A DNA stretch of 64,000 nucleotides from Alcaligenes aquatilis (GTDB lineage: Bacteria > Pseudomonadota > Gammaproteobacteria > Burkholderiales > Burkholderiaceae_B): positions 3,480,572-3,544,571 of the forward strand of contig NZ_CP022390.1 in NCBI RefSeq assembly GCF_003076515.1, read 5' to 3'. Both the position numbers and the translations under genes were made by a program. Position 1 is the first letter of the stretch; every line of letters starts with the position of its first letter. This document shows, in pieces, positions 54,654 through 64,000 of this stretch. The notes under the pieces were generated by a model that saw nothing but the letters and a program-made list of their open reading frames with translations, was not told where the DNA came from and made no database searches.

Positions 54654-55811
54654 TTAGTCCTGATCTGGCCCACTGCGCGGGAACACCATATTGTTGCGGT
54701 GGATCAGCTCCGTATCGTGTTCGCTACCCAGCAATTCATTGATCAGGTGGCTAGGCTGGCCCATGATGCGGCGGGTGTCGTCCGAGGAGTAATTGACCAA
54801 GCCACGGGCGTACTCCACACCGTGTTTGTCCACGCAGGCAACGACATCGCCACGGTCGAATTCTCCCTCGACATGGGTGACACCTACGGGCAGCAGGCTC
54901 TTGTGGCCGTCTACCAGGGCACGTACTGCGCCTTCGTCCAGCGACACGCGACCACGCACACGTAGTTGGTCGACCAGCCAACGTTGACGGGCCGAACGTA
55001 CAGGCAGGGTGGCACGCAACTCTGTGCCTATGCGCTCACCTTGTGCCAGACGCGACAGGACTTGTTGTTCCCGACCCGAGGCAATGATGGTGTGGCCACC
55101 GCTTTGTGCGGCGCGCTTGGCGGCCAGAATCTTGGTGATCATACCGCCGGTGCCGATATTGCTGCCCGAGCCGCCTGCCATGGCTTCCAGCGTCGGATCG
55201 CCCGCTTGTCCCAGCGAGATGAATTGCGCATCGGGATTGCTGCGCGGGTCGGCGCTATACAGGCCAGCTTGATCGGTCAGAATAATCAGTATTTCGGCTT
55301 CGATCAGATTAGTGACCAGAGCGCCCAGAGTATCGTTATCGCCCACACGGATTTCATCCGTGACTACGGTGTCGTTCTCGTTCACGATGGGTACCACCCC
55401 CAGATCCAACAAGGTGTTGATAGTGCCGCGTGCGTTCAGGTAGCGATGGCGGTCGGCCAGGTCTTCATGGGTCAGCAAAATCTGGGCGGTGCGTACACCG
55501 TGGCGAGCAAAAGCCACCTCATAGGCTTGAATCAAACCCATCTGGCCTACGGCGGCCGCTGCCTGCAACTCATTCATGGCCTTCGGTCGACGCGGCCAGC
55601 CCAGGCGGGCCATGCCTTCGGCAATGGCACCGCTGGAGACCAGCACCAATTGCTTGCCTTGGGCATGCAGTTGAGCAATCTGGGTAGCCCATTGCTCTAC
55701 GGCATCCAGGTCAATCCCTTTGCCCTCGTTGGTGACCAGGGACGAACCTACTTTAATAACCAATCGGCGCGATTGTGCAACGGCCGATTCAGAATGAGAA
55801 GAGTGCTGCAT
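54654..55811 (-). CDS. proB: Glutamate 5-kinase
   Basis: A 385-aa enzyme that phosphorylates glutamate in the first step of proline synthesis. The N-terminal amino-acid kinase domain ([78 protein letters not shown]) is followed by a C-terminal PUA domain (about 290-370; [33 protein letters not shown]). It is downstream of obgE on the same strand. Confidence 0.96.
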   Translation of the reverse strand: MQHSSHSESAVAQSRRLVIKVGSSLVTNEGKGIDLDAVEQWATQIAQLHAQGKQLVLVSSGAIAEGMARLGWPRRPKAMNELQAAAAVGQMGLIQAYEVAFARHGVRTAQILLTHEDLADRHRYLNARGTINTLLDLGVVPIVNENDTVVTDEIRVGDNDTLGALVTNLIEAEILIILTDQAGLYSADPRSNPDAQFISLGQAGDPTLEAMAGGSGSNIGTGGMITKILAAKRAAQSGGHTIIASGREQQVLSRLAQGERIGTELRATLPVRSARQRWLVDQLRVRGRVSLDEGAVRALVDGHKSLLPVGVTHVEGEFDRGDVVACVDKHGVEYARGLVNYSSDDTRRIMGQPSHLINELLGSEHDTELIHRNNMVFPRSGPDQD

Positions 55812-55850
55812 GACGAGTTCAGAAATCCATCGCTTGGCGTGTAAATAGAG

Positions 55851-55900
55851 AAAATGCCAGGAGTAGGGCGGCTGGTTTAACCGCGTCTTCCGGGCATTTT
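55851..55900 (-). terminator. Possible terminator between obgE and proB
   Basis: AAAATGCC and GGCATTTT are complementary across a 34-nt loop in the obgE-proB spacer, followed on the minus strand by CTCTATTT. It is weak, and read-through into proB is possible. Confidence 0.35.
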
Positions 55901-55944
55901 GGGGTTCGGTCCTGGAGTCTAAGCCCGGGACCTATGTAGCACGA

Positions 55945-57102
<1,158 letters not shown>

Positions 57103-57257
57103 TTAAACAAAAACCCCAATTGCTTAGTGTATAGGAGATTGGCTTAGCTGCCGGTATGTGCCGTGATAGTGGCCGATTTTTAATCTCTTGCTGTGGCCGT
57201 AGGGAGACTGGCTAAGCCGGGTGGGCGGGTTTTCAGGATGGCACAGGGGCCATGCAT

Positions 57258-57291
57258 AAAAAAAGCCCTGCCTAGGGCGGCAGGGCTTTTT
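57258..57291 (-). terminator. Terminator after rpmA
   Basis: AGCCCTGCC and GGCAGGGCT form a 9-bp stem, and a seven-base A-run on the plus strand is the T-run for the minus strand. It lies 29 bp after the rpmA stop and before obgE. Confidence 0.85.
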
Positions 57292-57319
57292 CGCAGCGAG
57301 TACGCTTGGATCGGGTGGC

Positions 57320-57580
57320 TTATTCGCCAGCAACGACCGAAACGGTACGCTTGTTCAGAGCACCAGTGACGGAAAATTTGACTTTGCCATCGACCAGGGA
57401 GAACAGGGTGTGGTCTTTACCAATACCCACGTTCACGCCGGGGTGAAACTGAGTGCCGCGCTGACGAACAATGATGCCGCCAGCCGAAATTACCTGACCG
57501 CCGTAGACTTTAACGCCCAGACGTTTGGCCTGTGAGTCACGGCCGTTCCGCGTAGAGCCGCCGCCTTTCTTCTGTGCCAT
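57320..57580 (-). CDS. rpmA: 50S ribosomal protein L27
   Basis: An 86-aa ribosomal protein starting [24 protein letters not shown], with [22 protein letters not shown] and a C-terminal VSVVAGE. The family length is about 85. It is 50 bp downstream of rplU. Confidence 0.98.
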   Translation of the reverse strand: MAQKKGGGSTRNGRDSQAKRLGVKVYGGQVISAGGIIVRQRGTQFHPGVNVGIGKDHTLFSLVDGKVKFSVTGALNKRTVSVVAGE

Positions 57581-57630
57581 TTCTTTAGCTCCTAGATGAA
57601 GAAAATACCAAATTCGCTTTTAGCAACAAC

Positions 57631-57942
57631 TTAGGCGTTGATCGCTTCGATGCGGATTTCGGTGTAGTTTTGACGATGGCCTTGCGTTTTGCGGTAGTGC
57701 TTGCGACGGCGCATTTTGAAAATCTTGATTTTGTCGTGACGGCCTTGCGCAAGAACGGTAGCCTTGACCACAGCACCAGCAACGAAAGGAGCACCGATTT
57801 GCAGTGCTTCACCTTCGCCGACGGACAGAACCTGGTCAAGCGAAATTTCTTGCCCAATGTCTGCCGGTATCTGTTCTATTTTGAGTTTTTGGCCAGCAGT
57901 AATGCGATATTGCTTACCGCCGGTTTTTATAACCGCGTACAT
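57631..57942 (-). CDS. rplU: 50S ribosomal protein L21
   Basis: A 103-aa ribosomal protein: [23 protein letters not shown] at the start, [49 protein letters not shown] in the RNA-binding second half. It is the first gene of rplU-rpmA, with a consensus promoter about 110 bp upstream. Confidence 0.98.
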   Translation of the reverse strand: MYAVIKTGGKQYRITAGQKLKIEQIPADIGQEISLDQVLSVGEGEALQIGAPFVAGAVVKATVLAQGRHDKIKIFKMRRRKHYRKTQGHRQNYTEIRIEAINA

Positions 57943-58058
57943 AGGGAATCCCTTAAAGAGTCAAACAGGCATCGCTTAAAAGGCCAATAACAAATAACAG
58001 CCCGCTGTAATGCCATCTAACATAAAAAAATCTTGACACGCAAAATGCCAAGCAAAAA

Positions 58059-58087
58059 ATAATAGAGTAAAAAGGCTTTGCTGTCAA
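58059..58087 (-). promoter_or_regulatory. Sigma-70 promoter of rplU-rpmA
   Basis: On the minus strand TTGACA (58087-58082) and TATTAT (58064-58059) are separated by exactly 17 bp, giving a near-consensus promoter with a start near 58052. Confidence 0.85.
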
Positions 58088-58342
58088 TGGCTTGGGCCTT
58101 CTCCTGTCAGTATTTTGCATCCAATCCTTTCGTCTCCCCTAGGCTGTAGAGGGTTGGGCAAGGACGCAGACTGTGTAAGGCAGGTCAGAGCGGGAGATTC
58201 CCCCGATCAGGGCAGAAGCGCTAACTTGTTACATTTCCCCTCAATCTGTGGCCTTTGTTTTGCCGTCCTTCCGTTACGGTAGAGGTGTTGCGTTCACAGA
58301 AGCGTAAGTCATTTATTTTTCGAACCTGACTAGGGGAAACGT

Positions 58343-58546
58343 ATGAATAAGGACACGATCGAAGGCAAATGGAAACAATTGGCGGGTAAGGCTCGCAGCG
58401 TCTGGGGTGAGATCACCGATGATGATTGGGCCAAAATCAAGGGCGATGCCACTCAGTTGGCTGGTTTGGTGCAAGAGCGCTATGGTCGTACCCGCGAAGA
58501 GGCAGAGCGCGAAGTAAAGGATTTCTACGACAAGTATGACCGTTAG
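58343..58546 (+). CDS. CsbD/YjbJ family stress protein
   Basis: A 67-aa hydrophilic, helical protein starting MNKDTIEGKWKQLAGKARSVWGEITDDDW, the CsbD signature, and ending in EREVKDFYDKYDR. CsbD-like proteins are induced by stress in many bacteria; the molecular role is unknown. The preceding 400-bp spacer holds the divergent rplU promoter and little else. Confidence 0.92.
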   Translation: MNKDTIEGKWKQLAGKARSVWGEITDDDWAKIKGDATQLAGLVQERYGRTREEAEREVKDFYDKYDR

Positions 58547-58651
58547 TGAGGCGGGAGCAGTTTTTTGTCTGATGCTTGTTTCTTGAGCCGTAAAAAACGG
58601 CCCGCCAGACAAAGCCATGATCCTGTACATACTGATAATGAGGAGAATCGT

Positions 58652-58813
58652 ATGCTTTACTACGCCGTCATCTTTTTTATTGTTGCTATTGTGGCCGCTG
58701 TGTTGGGCTTTGGCGGTATTGCCGCTGGTGCCGCGTCCATTGCCAAAATACTATTTGTTGTGTTCTTGATTCTTGCGGTGCTCTCGCTGGTCAAGGGCAT
58801 GGGCAAGAAATAG
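58652..58813 (+). CDS. DUF1328 (YtjA-like) small membrane protein
   Basis: A 53-aa protein with two hydrophobic helices ([28 protein letters not shown] in pattern, then [16 protein letters not shown]). DUF1328 proteins often sit beside CsbD genes and are envelope-stress linked. The ATG at 58652 follows GAGGAGAATCGT; an upstream in-frame start would add 29 residues not seen in the family. Confidence 0.9.
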   Translation: MLYYAVIFFIVAIVAAVLGFGGIAAGAASIAKILFVVFLILAVLSLVKGMGKK

Positions 58814-58815
58814 AA

Positions 58816-58839
58816 CAGGCCCGCAAAGAGGCGGGCCTG
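58816..58839 (+). other. Hairpin after the DUF1328 gene
   Basis: CAGGCCCGC and GCGGGCCTG form a perfect 9-bp stem with a 6-nt loop, just upstream of a true terminator. Confidence 0.5.
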
Positions 58840-58847
58840 TCTGAACT

Positions 58848-58887
58848 GCAAAACCGTCTCCACCCATTGGGTGGAGGCGGTTTTTTT
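58848..58887 (+). terminator. Bidirectional terminator between DUF1328 gene and argJ
   Basis: AAACCGTCTCCACCC pairs with GGGTGGAGGCGGTTT (one T-G wobble) around an ATT loop, followed by a seven-T run. It lies two bases from the argJ stop and can serve both genes. Confidence 0.9.
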
Positions 58888-58888
58888 A

Positions 58889-60115
58889 TTACGAGCGGTA
58901 GTCAGCGTTGATGGTGACGTACTCGTGCGAGAAGTCGCAGGTGTAGACCGTTTCGCTGTGTTGACCACGACCCAGGGACACACGCACCAGAATCTCGGCT
59001 TCCTGCATGACGCGCTGGCCGTCCTCTTCCTGGTAGTCCGGATTGCGACCGCCGTTCACGGCGACCAGCACATCACCCAGCCATAGACGCAGCTTGTTGA
59101 CGTCCAGATCGCTAATGCCTGCGTAGCCGATGGCGCACAGAATACGGCCCAGGTTCGGGTCGGAGGCAAAGAATGCGGTCTTGACCAACGGCGAATGGGC
59201 GATCGCGTAAGCCACTTTCAGGGCTTCTTCGCTGGAACCGGCGTCATCAACCTGAATGGTCATGAACTTGGTGGCACCTTCAGCGTCCCGCACGATTTTC
59301 TGGGCCAGTTCGCGAGAGGCGTCGACCAGGGCGTCCAGCAAGGTGTTGTAGTTCGGGTCTGCAATCGATTCCACCGTGACACCGCTTTGGCCGGTTGCCA
59401 TGATGATGAAAGAGTCATTGGTGGAGGTGTCGCCATCAACCGTAATGCGGTTGAAGGAGCGATCCGCCGCCAGACGGCACATATCACGCAGCAGTTCGGG
59501 AGCGATACCGGCGTCAGTAGCCAGGTAACCCAGCATGGTGGCCATATTGGGGCGAATCATGCCCGCGCCTTTGCTGATACCGGTCAAGGTCACCGTTTTA
59601 CCCGATAGCTGGATTTGACGAGACACGATTTTGGGTTGCGTGTCGGTGGTCATGATGCTGTGAGCAGCATTGAACCAGTTGTTGTCGGACAGATCGCTGA
59701 CCGCTGCGGGCAGAGCGCCCAACAGGCGATCCATAGGCAGGGGTTCCAGAATCACGCCGGTAGAGAAAGGCAGCACTTGCTGGGGCAGGATGTTTAGCAG
59801 GCCTGCGGTTGCTGTACACGTTTGCTGGGCTTTTTCCAGGCCAAGTTGACCTGTGCCGGCGTTGGCATTGCCGGTATTGATAACCAGGGCGCGGATGCCA
59901 TCGTGAGTAGCCAGGTGCGCTTCGCACACTTGCACCGGCGCGGCGCGGAAACGGTTGGTGGTGAACACACCGGCCACGCTGGTGCCCGGGGCCAATTCAA
60001 ACACGGTCAGGTCGCGTCGGTTGGCCTTGCGAATACCGGCTTCGGCAATACCGATTTTGACACCGGCAACGGGGTGAATATCAGATTCAGAGGGGATGAA
60101 CAGATTGACGGCCAT
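58889..60115 (-). CDS. argJ: Bifunctional ornithine acetyltransferase/N-acetylglutamate synthase
   Basis: A 408-aa enzyme of the arginine cycle that transfers acetyl from N-acetylornithine to glutamate. The self-cleavage site is in [19 protein letters not shown], with Thr as the new N-terminus of the beta chain (near residue 191). [22 protein letters not shown] and the C-terminal VTINADYRS are typical. Confidence 0.96.
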   Translation of the reverse strand: MAVNLFIPSESDIHPVAGVKIGIAEAGIRKANRRDLTVFELAPGTSVAGVFTTNRFRAAPVQVCEAHLATHDGIRALVINTGNANAGTGQLGLEKAQQTCTATAGLLNILPQQVLPFSTGVILEPLPMDRLLGALPAAVSDLSDNNWFNAAHSIMTTDTQPKIVSRQIQLSGKTVTLTGISKGAGMIRPNMATMLGYLATDAGIAPELLRDMCRLAADRSFNRITVDGDTSTNDSFIIMATGQSGVTVESIADPNYNTLLDALVDASRELAQKIVRDAEGATKFMTIQVDDAGSSEEALKVAYAIAHSPLVKTAFFASDPNLGRILCAIGYAGISDLDVNKLRLWLGDVLVAVNGGRNPDYQEEDGQRVMQEAEILVRVSLGRGQHSETVYTCDFSHEYVTINADYRS

Positions 60116-60141
60116 GACGCGATCCGAAAAACAATGTTAAA

Positions 60142-60180
60142 GGCGGCTCAAAGCAATCATGATACTTGCTTTGAGCCGCC
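60142..60180 (-). terminator. Terminator of the marR gene
   Basis: GGCGGCTCAAAGCAA and TTGCTTTGAGCCGCC form a perfect 15-bp stem with a 9-nt loop in the spacer between marR and argJ, followed on the minus strand by TTTAAC. Confidence 0.82.
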
Positions 60181-60208
60181 TGAGCATAGCTTTGGTCGCG
60201 CGGCGTTG

Positions 60209-60739
60209 TTAGCTTTCGCGAGCCGCCATGGCGACGTTGTTGCGAGTGATCAGTTTGAGTTCGCCCAGGGCTTCAAACAGGTTGACCCGTGCCTTTTCCG
60301 ACAGGTTGGCAAACATCTCCTGCAACCACTGTTCGTGGGAGGCAGCCATTTTCTTGAACTGGCGCTTGCCCTTGGGTGTCAGGCGGATCAGGGAGCTGCG
60401 ACGATCGGTGAGCACCTTGATGCGCTCGACCAGGCCTTCTTTTTCCAACTGGTCCGTAATGCCGGTGATATTGCCGTTGGTGACCATCAGGTGGCGGGAC
60501 AGCTCGCTCATTTTCATGCCGGCGGGCTGACGTTGCAATTGCGCCATCAAGTCAAAACGGGGCAGGGTGGTGGTGTGTTCGGTACGCAGACGGCTGCGAA
60601 TTTCGCCCTCAACCAGATTGGTGCAAGCCATCAAGCGCAACCACAGTCGGGTGTCGAAGTGGTCGTCGCTGTGGGCACGGCTTTCCAAGTCGGGAGCGGC
60701 ATCGGCGACGGCGGAAGCGGGGATATCGTTCATGATCAT
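60209..60739 (-). CDS. MarR family regulator beside an aryl-CoA ligase
   Basis: A 176-aa regulator with an N-terminal extension of about 30 residues. The winged helix spans MKMSELSRHLMVTNGNITGITDQLEKEGLVERIKVLTDRRSSLIRLTPKGK (about 75-125). Divergent placement from the CoA ligase gene, with a long AT-rich spacer, suggests it represses that gene and is induced by an aromatic acid or its CoA thioester. The ATG at 60739 lies ten bases after AAGG. Confidence 0.88.
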   Translation of the reverse strand: MIMNDIPASAVADAAPDLESRAHSDDHFDTRLWLRLMACTNLVEGEIRSRLRTEHTTTLPRFDLMAQLQRQPAGMKMSELSRHLMVTNGNITGITDQLEKEGLVERIKVLTDRRSSLIRLTPKGKRQFKKMAASHEQWLQEMFANLSEKARVNLFEALGELKLITRNNVAMAARES

Positions 60740-61472
60740 AGATAGCTTGCCTTAATGGTGCATGTCCAAAATATTTAGCTTTGAAGGACGCAGACCGCAG
60801 CCATGAGCAAGCTGGGTTAGCTTGGAAGGTATCTTAGGGGCTGGTTCGAAGTTTGACATTGCGACAGATCAAAGTAAATTCGTTTTTAAGCTTAAATTAA
60901 TCAACTTGATAGAAAGCACTGGCAAGGGTGACAAAGCATTGAGTAAAAAAATGCAAACTCTTGTCTGCTATTTACTTTTGTAACCGTAGCTTTGATTACG
61001 CTGTAGACCGTGCTTTTACTTTGGTTCGATGCGCTAAGCTGTCTGACTGCAAGTGATTATTTAGTTGAAGTATAAGGCATTTGCTTCTGTATCGTCCGTT
61101 TGCTTAATCATTTTTCTGCTATTTACGATGTTTTTTTGGGTTTTGGGAATAATGCTTGGGGTGATTTTTCTTAATTGAAAAATTATCAGGCTACGGATTG
61201 ATTTATTTCTTATATCTTGAAATTTTTTATTAAATTTTACGATGTGCGGGCAAGGCTTTACGGATTTTCAAGCTAGTCTGGGGTGCCATCTGAAAACGAC
61301 GAGTAATGACGCGCTACTGCGGATAACCCGTAGTTGGGTTTGCGGATATTGAGGCGTTTTTTTTGCTAATATCCTTTAGAACTAAACAATATAGACCTTG
61401 CCAATTTGGCTGGCGCCTTGGATGGCACAGGGTCTACGCCTGAGTGGGGCGTAATCTACGCAGGAGATAAGG
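60740..61472. promoter_or_regulatory. Long AT-rich regulatory spacer
   Basis: These 733 bp hold no convincing ORF. They are markedly AT-rich compared with flanking genes. Seen here: a perfect 12-bp palindrome TTTAAGCTTAAA (60895-60906), two close copies of a TTTACGATGT-like segment (near 61124 and 61236), and AACCC/GGGTT with flanking direct repeats of GCGGATA (near 61319-61351). Promoters for the ligase and MarR genes must lie here, but I could not fix them. Confidence 0.55.
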
Positions 61473-63122
61473 ATGGAACGTTCAGCGCACCTTGATACCT
61501 TTGCACGCGACAATCTGCCACCCATCGAGTGGTGGCCAGAGATGTTGCTGGAAGGAAATCCGGATGTGGATTATCCCGCTCGTCTCAATTGCGCCGTGGC
61601 GCTGTTGGGTGAGCAGGTAGCAGCGGGGCATGGTGATCGCGTGGCTTTACAGTGGGCACAGGGCGATGAGAATCGCAGCCTGACCTACAAGCAGCTGGAT
61701 GTGCTGACCAACCGTATCGCTCATGTTCTGGTTGAGGACATGAAGTTGGTGCCCGGGAACCGGGTTTTACTACGAGGCCCCAATAACCCCATGATGGCCG
61801 CTTGCTGGTTGGCCAGCATCAAGGCCGGTTTGGTGACTGTTCCCACCATGCCTTTGTTGCGTGCCGTGGAGCTAAAGACGATTCTGGACAAGGCCGAAAT
61901 CCATGCTGCCTTATGTGACGAGCGCCTGCGTGAAGAATTGGAACACTGCATGGATTGCGCGCATGACTCTTATACGCCGGCTCTCAAGCAACTGCTGTGC
62001 TTTAACGATGAAAGCGCTCAGGGTTTGGAAGCCCTGCTGGCTGGCAAACCCGAGGACTTCACGGCCTGCGATACGGCGGCCGATGATGTTTGCCTGATCG
62101 CCTTCACCAGTGGCACGACCGGACAGCCTAAAGGTTGTATGCATTTTCACCGCGATGTACTGGCCATGTGCGATACCTTCTCGCGTCATGTGTTGCGGTT
62201 AACGCCTGATGATGTGGTTTGCGGTACCCCTCCTTTGGCCTTTACCTTTGGCTTGGGTGGTTTGCTGTGCTTCCCGTTGCGTGCGGGGGCATCCACGGTA
62301 TTGCTGGAGCGTCTGACGCCTTCGGATCTGCTGGGCATGATTGATCGCTTCAAGGTGACCATGAGCTTTACTGCGCCCACCTTCTATCGTCAGATGGCCG
62401 GTTTGGTGGATCGGTACTCCTTGGCCAGCTTGCGTGCCACTGTGTCGGCAGGTGAGGCCTTGCCGGACGCCACACGTCAGCTTTGGAAGCAGGCCAGCGG
62501 CATCGAGATGACGGACGGCATTGGTGGCACGGAAATGATTCACGTGTATGTATCCAGCCCACCAGAAAAAGTACGTGCCGGTGCGATTGGCCAAGTGGTA
62601 CCCGGTTATGTCGCCACGATTTTGGACGATGATCTGAATCCGGTGCCCGTTGGTACGGTGGGTCGTTTGGCAGTGAAAGGCCCAACGGGCTGCAAGTACT
62701 TGAACGACGAACGCCAGAAGCAATTTGTTCAGGGTGGCTGGAACTTCCCTGGCGACACCTTCAAGATGGACGAGGACGGCTACCTGTATTACCAGGCCCG
62801 TAACGACGACATGATTGTTTCCTCGGGCTACAACATTGCCGGCCCAGAGGTGGAAGGCACCTTGCTCAAGCACGAGGCTGTTGCCGAGTGTGGCGTGGTG
62901 GGCGCCGCCGATGAAGAGCGGGGCCAGATTGTGCAGGCTTTTATTGTGCTTAAACCCGGCTTTACCGGTAGCGACGAGCTCAAGAAAAAGCTGCAGGATT
63001 TTGTGAAGGAGAATGCGGCGCCTTACAAATACCCGCGTGCCATCGAGTTCGTGGCGTCTTTGCCACGTACCGAAACTGGCAAGCTGCAGCGCTTTGTGTT
63101 GCGTCAGATGGCACAGGACTGA
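61473..63122 (+). CDS. Benzoate/2-aminobenzoate-CoA ligase family protein
   Basis: A 549-aa AMP-forming aryl-CoA ligase. The P-loop-like motif is IAFTSGTTGQPKGCMHFHRD near 209-228, then GGTEMIHVY near 351, GGWNFPGDTFKMDEDGYLYYQARNDDMIVSSGYNIAGPEVE (A5/A7-A8), and the A10 lysine in RTETGKLQRF near the C-terminus. The benzoate-CoA ligase family start pattern (FARDNLPPIEWWPEML) points to benzoate or 2-aminobenzoate; which one cannot be told from sequence alone. No downstream pathway genes lie beside it; hemL follows on the other strand. Confidence 0.87.
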   Translation: MERSAHLDTFARDNLPPIEWWPEMLLEGNPDVDYPARLNCAVALLGEQVAAGHGDRVALQWAQGDENRSLTYKQLDVLTNRIAHVLVEDMKLVPGNRVLLRGPNNPMMAACWLASIKAGLVTVPTMPLLRAVELKTILDKAEIHAALCDERLREELEHCMDCAHDSYTPALKQLLCFNDESAQGLEALLAGKPEDFTACDTAADDVCLIAFTSGTTGQPKGCMHFHRDVLAMCDTFSRHVLRLTPDDVVCGTPPLAFTFGLGGLLCFPLRAGASTVLLERLTPSDLLGMIDRFKVTMSFTAPTFYRQMAGLVDRYSLASLRATVSAGEALPDATRQLWKQASGIEMTDGIGGTEMIHVYVSSPPEKVRAGAIGQVVPGYVATILDDDLNPVPVGTVGRLAVKGPTGCKYLNDERQKQFVQGGWNFPGDTFKMDEDGYLYYQARNDDMIVSSGYNIAGPEVEGTLLKHEAVAECGVVGAADEERGQIVQAFIVLKPGFTGSDELKKKLQDFVKENAAPYKYPRAIEFVASLPRTETGKLQRFVLRQMAQD

Positions 63123-63135
63123 CTCATCAGACAAT

Positions 63136-63163
63136 AAAAAAGCGGGCTTAGGCCCGCTTTTTT
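63136..63163 (+). terminator. Bidirectional terminator between aryl-CoA ligase and hemL
   Basis: AAAAAAGCGGGC and GCCCGCTTTTTT form a perfect stem with TTAG loop, positioned between converging genes. Confidence 0.93.
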
Positions 63164-63176
63164 GTGTCCGGCGCGT

Positions 63177-64000
63177 TTAGTTTTTAAAGTTGGCAAAAAC
63201 CTCGCGGGCCGCTTGCACGGTTGTGTCGGTAATGTCGGAGGTGTGCTGCACCGACACAAAACCGGCTTCAAAGGCTGACGGTGCAAAGTACACACCCTTA
63301 TCCAGCATGGCGTGGAAGAACTGCTTGAAGCGTTCGATGTCGCCTGCGGAGACTTCGGCCAGGGAAGTGGGGACGTTCTCGCTGAAGTAGATACCGAACA
63401 GGCCGCCCTGGTGGTCGGCGGTGAAGGGGACACCGGCTTCTTGCGCTGCGGCTTTCAGGCCCTGAATCAAGTTGGCGGTGTTGGCGGTCAGGGTGTCGTA
63501 GAAGCCGGGTTGAGCCAGTTTCTTCAAGGTGGCCAGACCCGCAGCCACAGCGACAGGGTTACCTGACAGTGTGCCTGCCTGGTAAACGCCACCGACAGGA
63601 GCCACGCATTGCATGATATCGCGGCGGCCACCGAACGCACCGACGGGCATGCCGCCACCAATCACCTTGGCCAATGTGGTCAGGTCGGGGCGAATGCCGG
63701 TCAGGCCTTGCACGCCTTGGGGGCCAACACGGAAGCCGGTCATGACTTCGTCAAAAATCAGCACGGCGCCGTATTCGGTACACAGCTCGCGTAAACCTTC
63801 CAGGAAACCGGGGGCTGGGCGAACCAGGTTCATATTGCCGGCAAAGGGCTCAACGATAATGCAGGCGATTTCGTCGCCCTTTTGTTTGAAGGCGTCGCGT
63901 ACGGCATCCAGATTGTTGTAGTCCAGTACCAGGGTGTGGGCTACGAATTCGGCCGGTACACCTGCGGAGGTGGGATTGCCAAAGGTCAGCAGGCCGGAAC
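63177..64000 (-). CDS. hemL: Glutamate-1-semialdehyde 2,1-aminomutase, C-terminal part (5' end outside window)
   Basis: A PLP-dependent enzyme making 5-aminolevulinate in the C5 haem pathway. About 273 residues are visible; the frame stays open from the window edge ([19 protein letters not shown]) through [24 protein letters not shown] and the PLP lysine in [18 protein letters not shown] to the stop at 63177. Compared with the usual length of about 427, roughly the first third is missing because of the window end. An internal ATG at 63833 is not the start. Confidence 0.95.
   Translation of the reverse strand, partial: SGLLTFGNPTSAGVPAEFVAHTLVLDYNNLDAVRDAFKQKGDEIACIIVEPFAGNMNLVRPAPGFLEGLRELCTEYGAVLIFDEVMTGFRVGPQGVQGLTGIRPDLTTLAKVIGGGMPVGAFGGRRDIMQCVAPVGGVYQAGTLSGNPVAVAAGLATLKKLAQPGFYDTLTANTANLIQGLKAAAQEAGVPFTADHQGGLFGIYFSENVPTSLAEVSAGDIERFKQFFHAMLDKGVYFAPSAFEAGFVSVQHTSDITDTTVQAAREVFANFKN

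Noticed and set aside
58033..58062. Plus-strand promoter (TTGACA) overlapping the rplU promoter
   Set aside because: The -35 is perfect but the -10 region is only AATAAT at non-ideal spacing, and the next plus-strand gene is 280 bp away.
63177..63833. hemL as a complete 218-aa protein starting at 63833
   Set aside because: The frame is open and clearly HemL-like up to the window edge, so the gene is truncated by the window, not short.

Overview
The window looks like a chromosomal segment of a betaproteobacterium of the Alcaligenaceae, probably Alcaligenes or a close relative. This is inferred from gene content and order: gatCAB diverging from mreBCD-mrdA-rodA, an orphan Bug/TctC binding protein, an aap/bzt amino-acid transporter, a quinol-type NO reductase with NorR, a copper nitrite reductase, and GC-rich coding sequence. 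No rRNA, tRNA, CRISPR array, prophage or insertion sequence was recognised.

Layout. 1-2 kb: the end of ispB and gltS. 2.1-11 kb: an eight-gene minus-strand operon (FAD oxidoreductase, DUF1365, Cfa-like methyltransferase, chalcone-isomerase-like, MFS, DUF3833 lipoprotein, two SDR-type proteins). A divergent TetR gene and an NTF2-like gene lie beside it. It resembles the membrane-lipid cluster that other proteobacteria place under RpoE/ChrR-type control, but here photolyase, sigma factor and ChrR are absent and a TetR regulator sits in their place. 11-16.8 kb: NO/denitrification genes (NirV-like lipoprotein, Crp/Fnr regulator, norR, norB with a sigma-54 promoter and a structured leader). 17-24 kb: a hydroxycinnamate (ferulate/coumarate) operon of CoA hydratase-lyase, NDP-forming CoA ligase, MFS transporter, acyl-CoA dehydrogenase and MarR. 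It lies between norB and nirK. 24.1-25.8 kb: nirK and a small cytochrome c. 25.8-41.8 kb: mostly housekeeping (exonuclease III, DODA-like dioxygenase with DoxX and LysR, pyrE, gatCAB, mreBCD-mrdA-rodA, mutY-ftsX-ftsE). 42-48 kb: amino-acid ABC transporter, Bug protein and OmpA-like lipoprotein. 48.1-49.2 kb: a non-coding island with two large structured elements and several short tandem repeats. 49.2-64 kb: thiC with a TPP riboswitch, two tandem XRE paralogues, an orphan response-regulator-like gene, dadA, proB, obgE-rpmA-rplU, two small stress-type genes, argJ, a MarR/aryl-CoA ligase pair, and the end of hemL.

How it works together. NO sensed by NorR should activate norB through sigma-54, while the Crp/Fnr protein probably controls nirK; NirK makes NO and NorB removes it to N2O. 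The ech-ferA operon would convert hydroxycinnamates to benzaldehydes plus acetyl-CoA, with MarR as likely repressor.

The most novel observations are two inverted copies of a roughly 240-nt element at 48.3-49.05 kb. Their long stems differ in sequence but remain perfectly paired, while the single-stranded blocks are nearly identical, which is the signature of a structured RNA (or folded-DNA) family. Next come the TetR-controlled lipid cluster, whose Cfa-like enzyme lacks two bicarbonate-site residues of true cyclopropane synthases, and a 54-codon ORF in the norB leader that overlaps the norB start.
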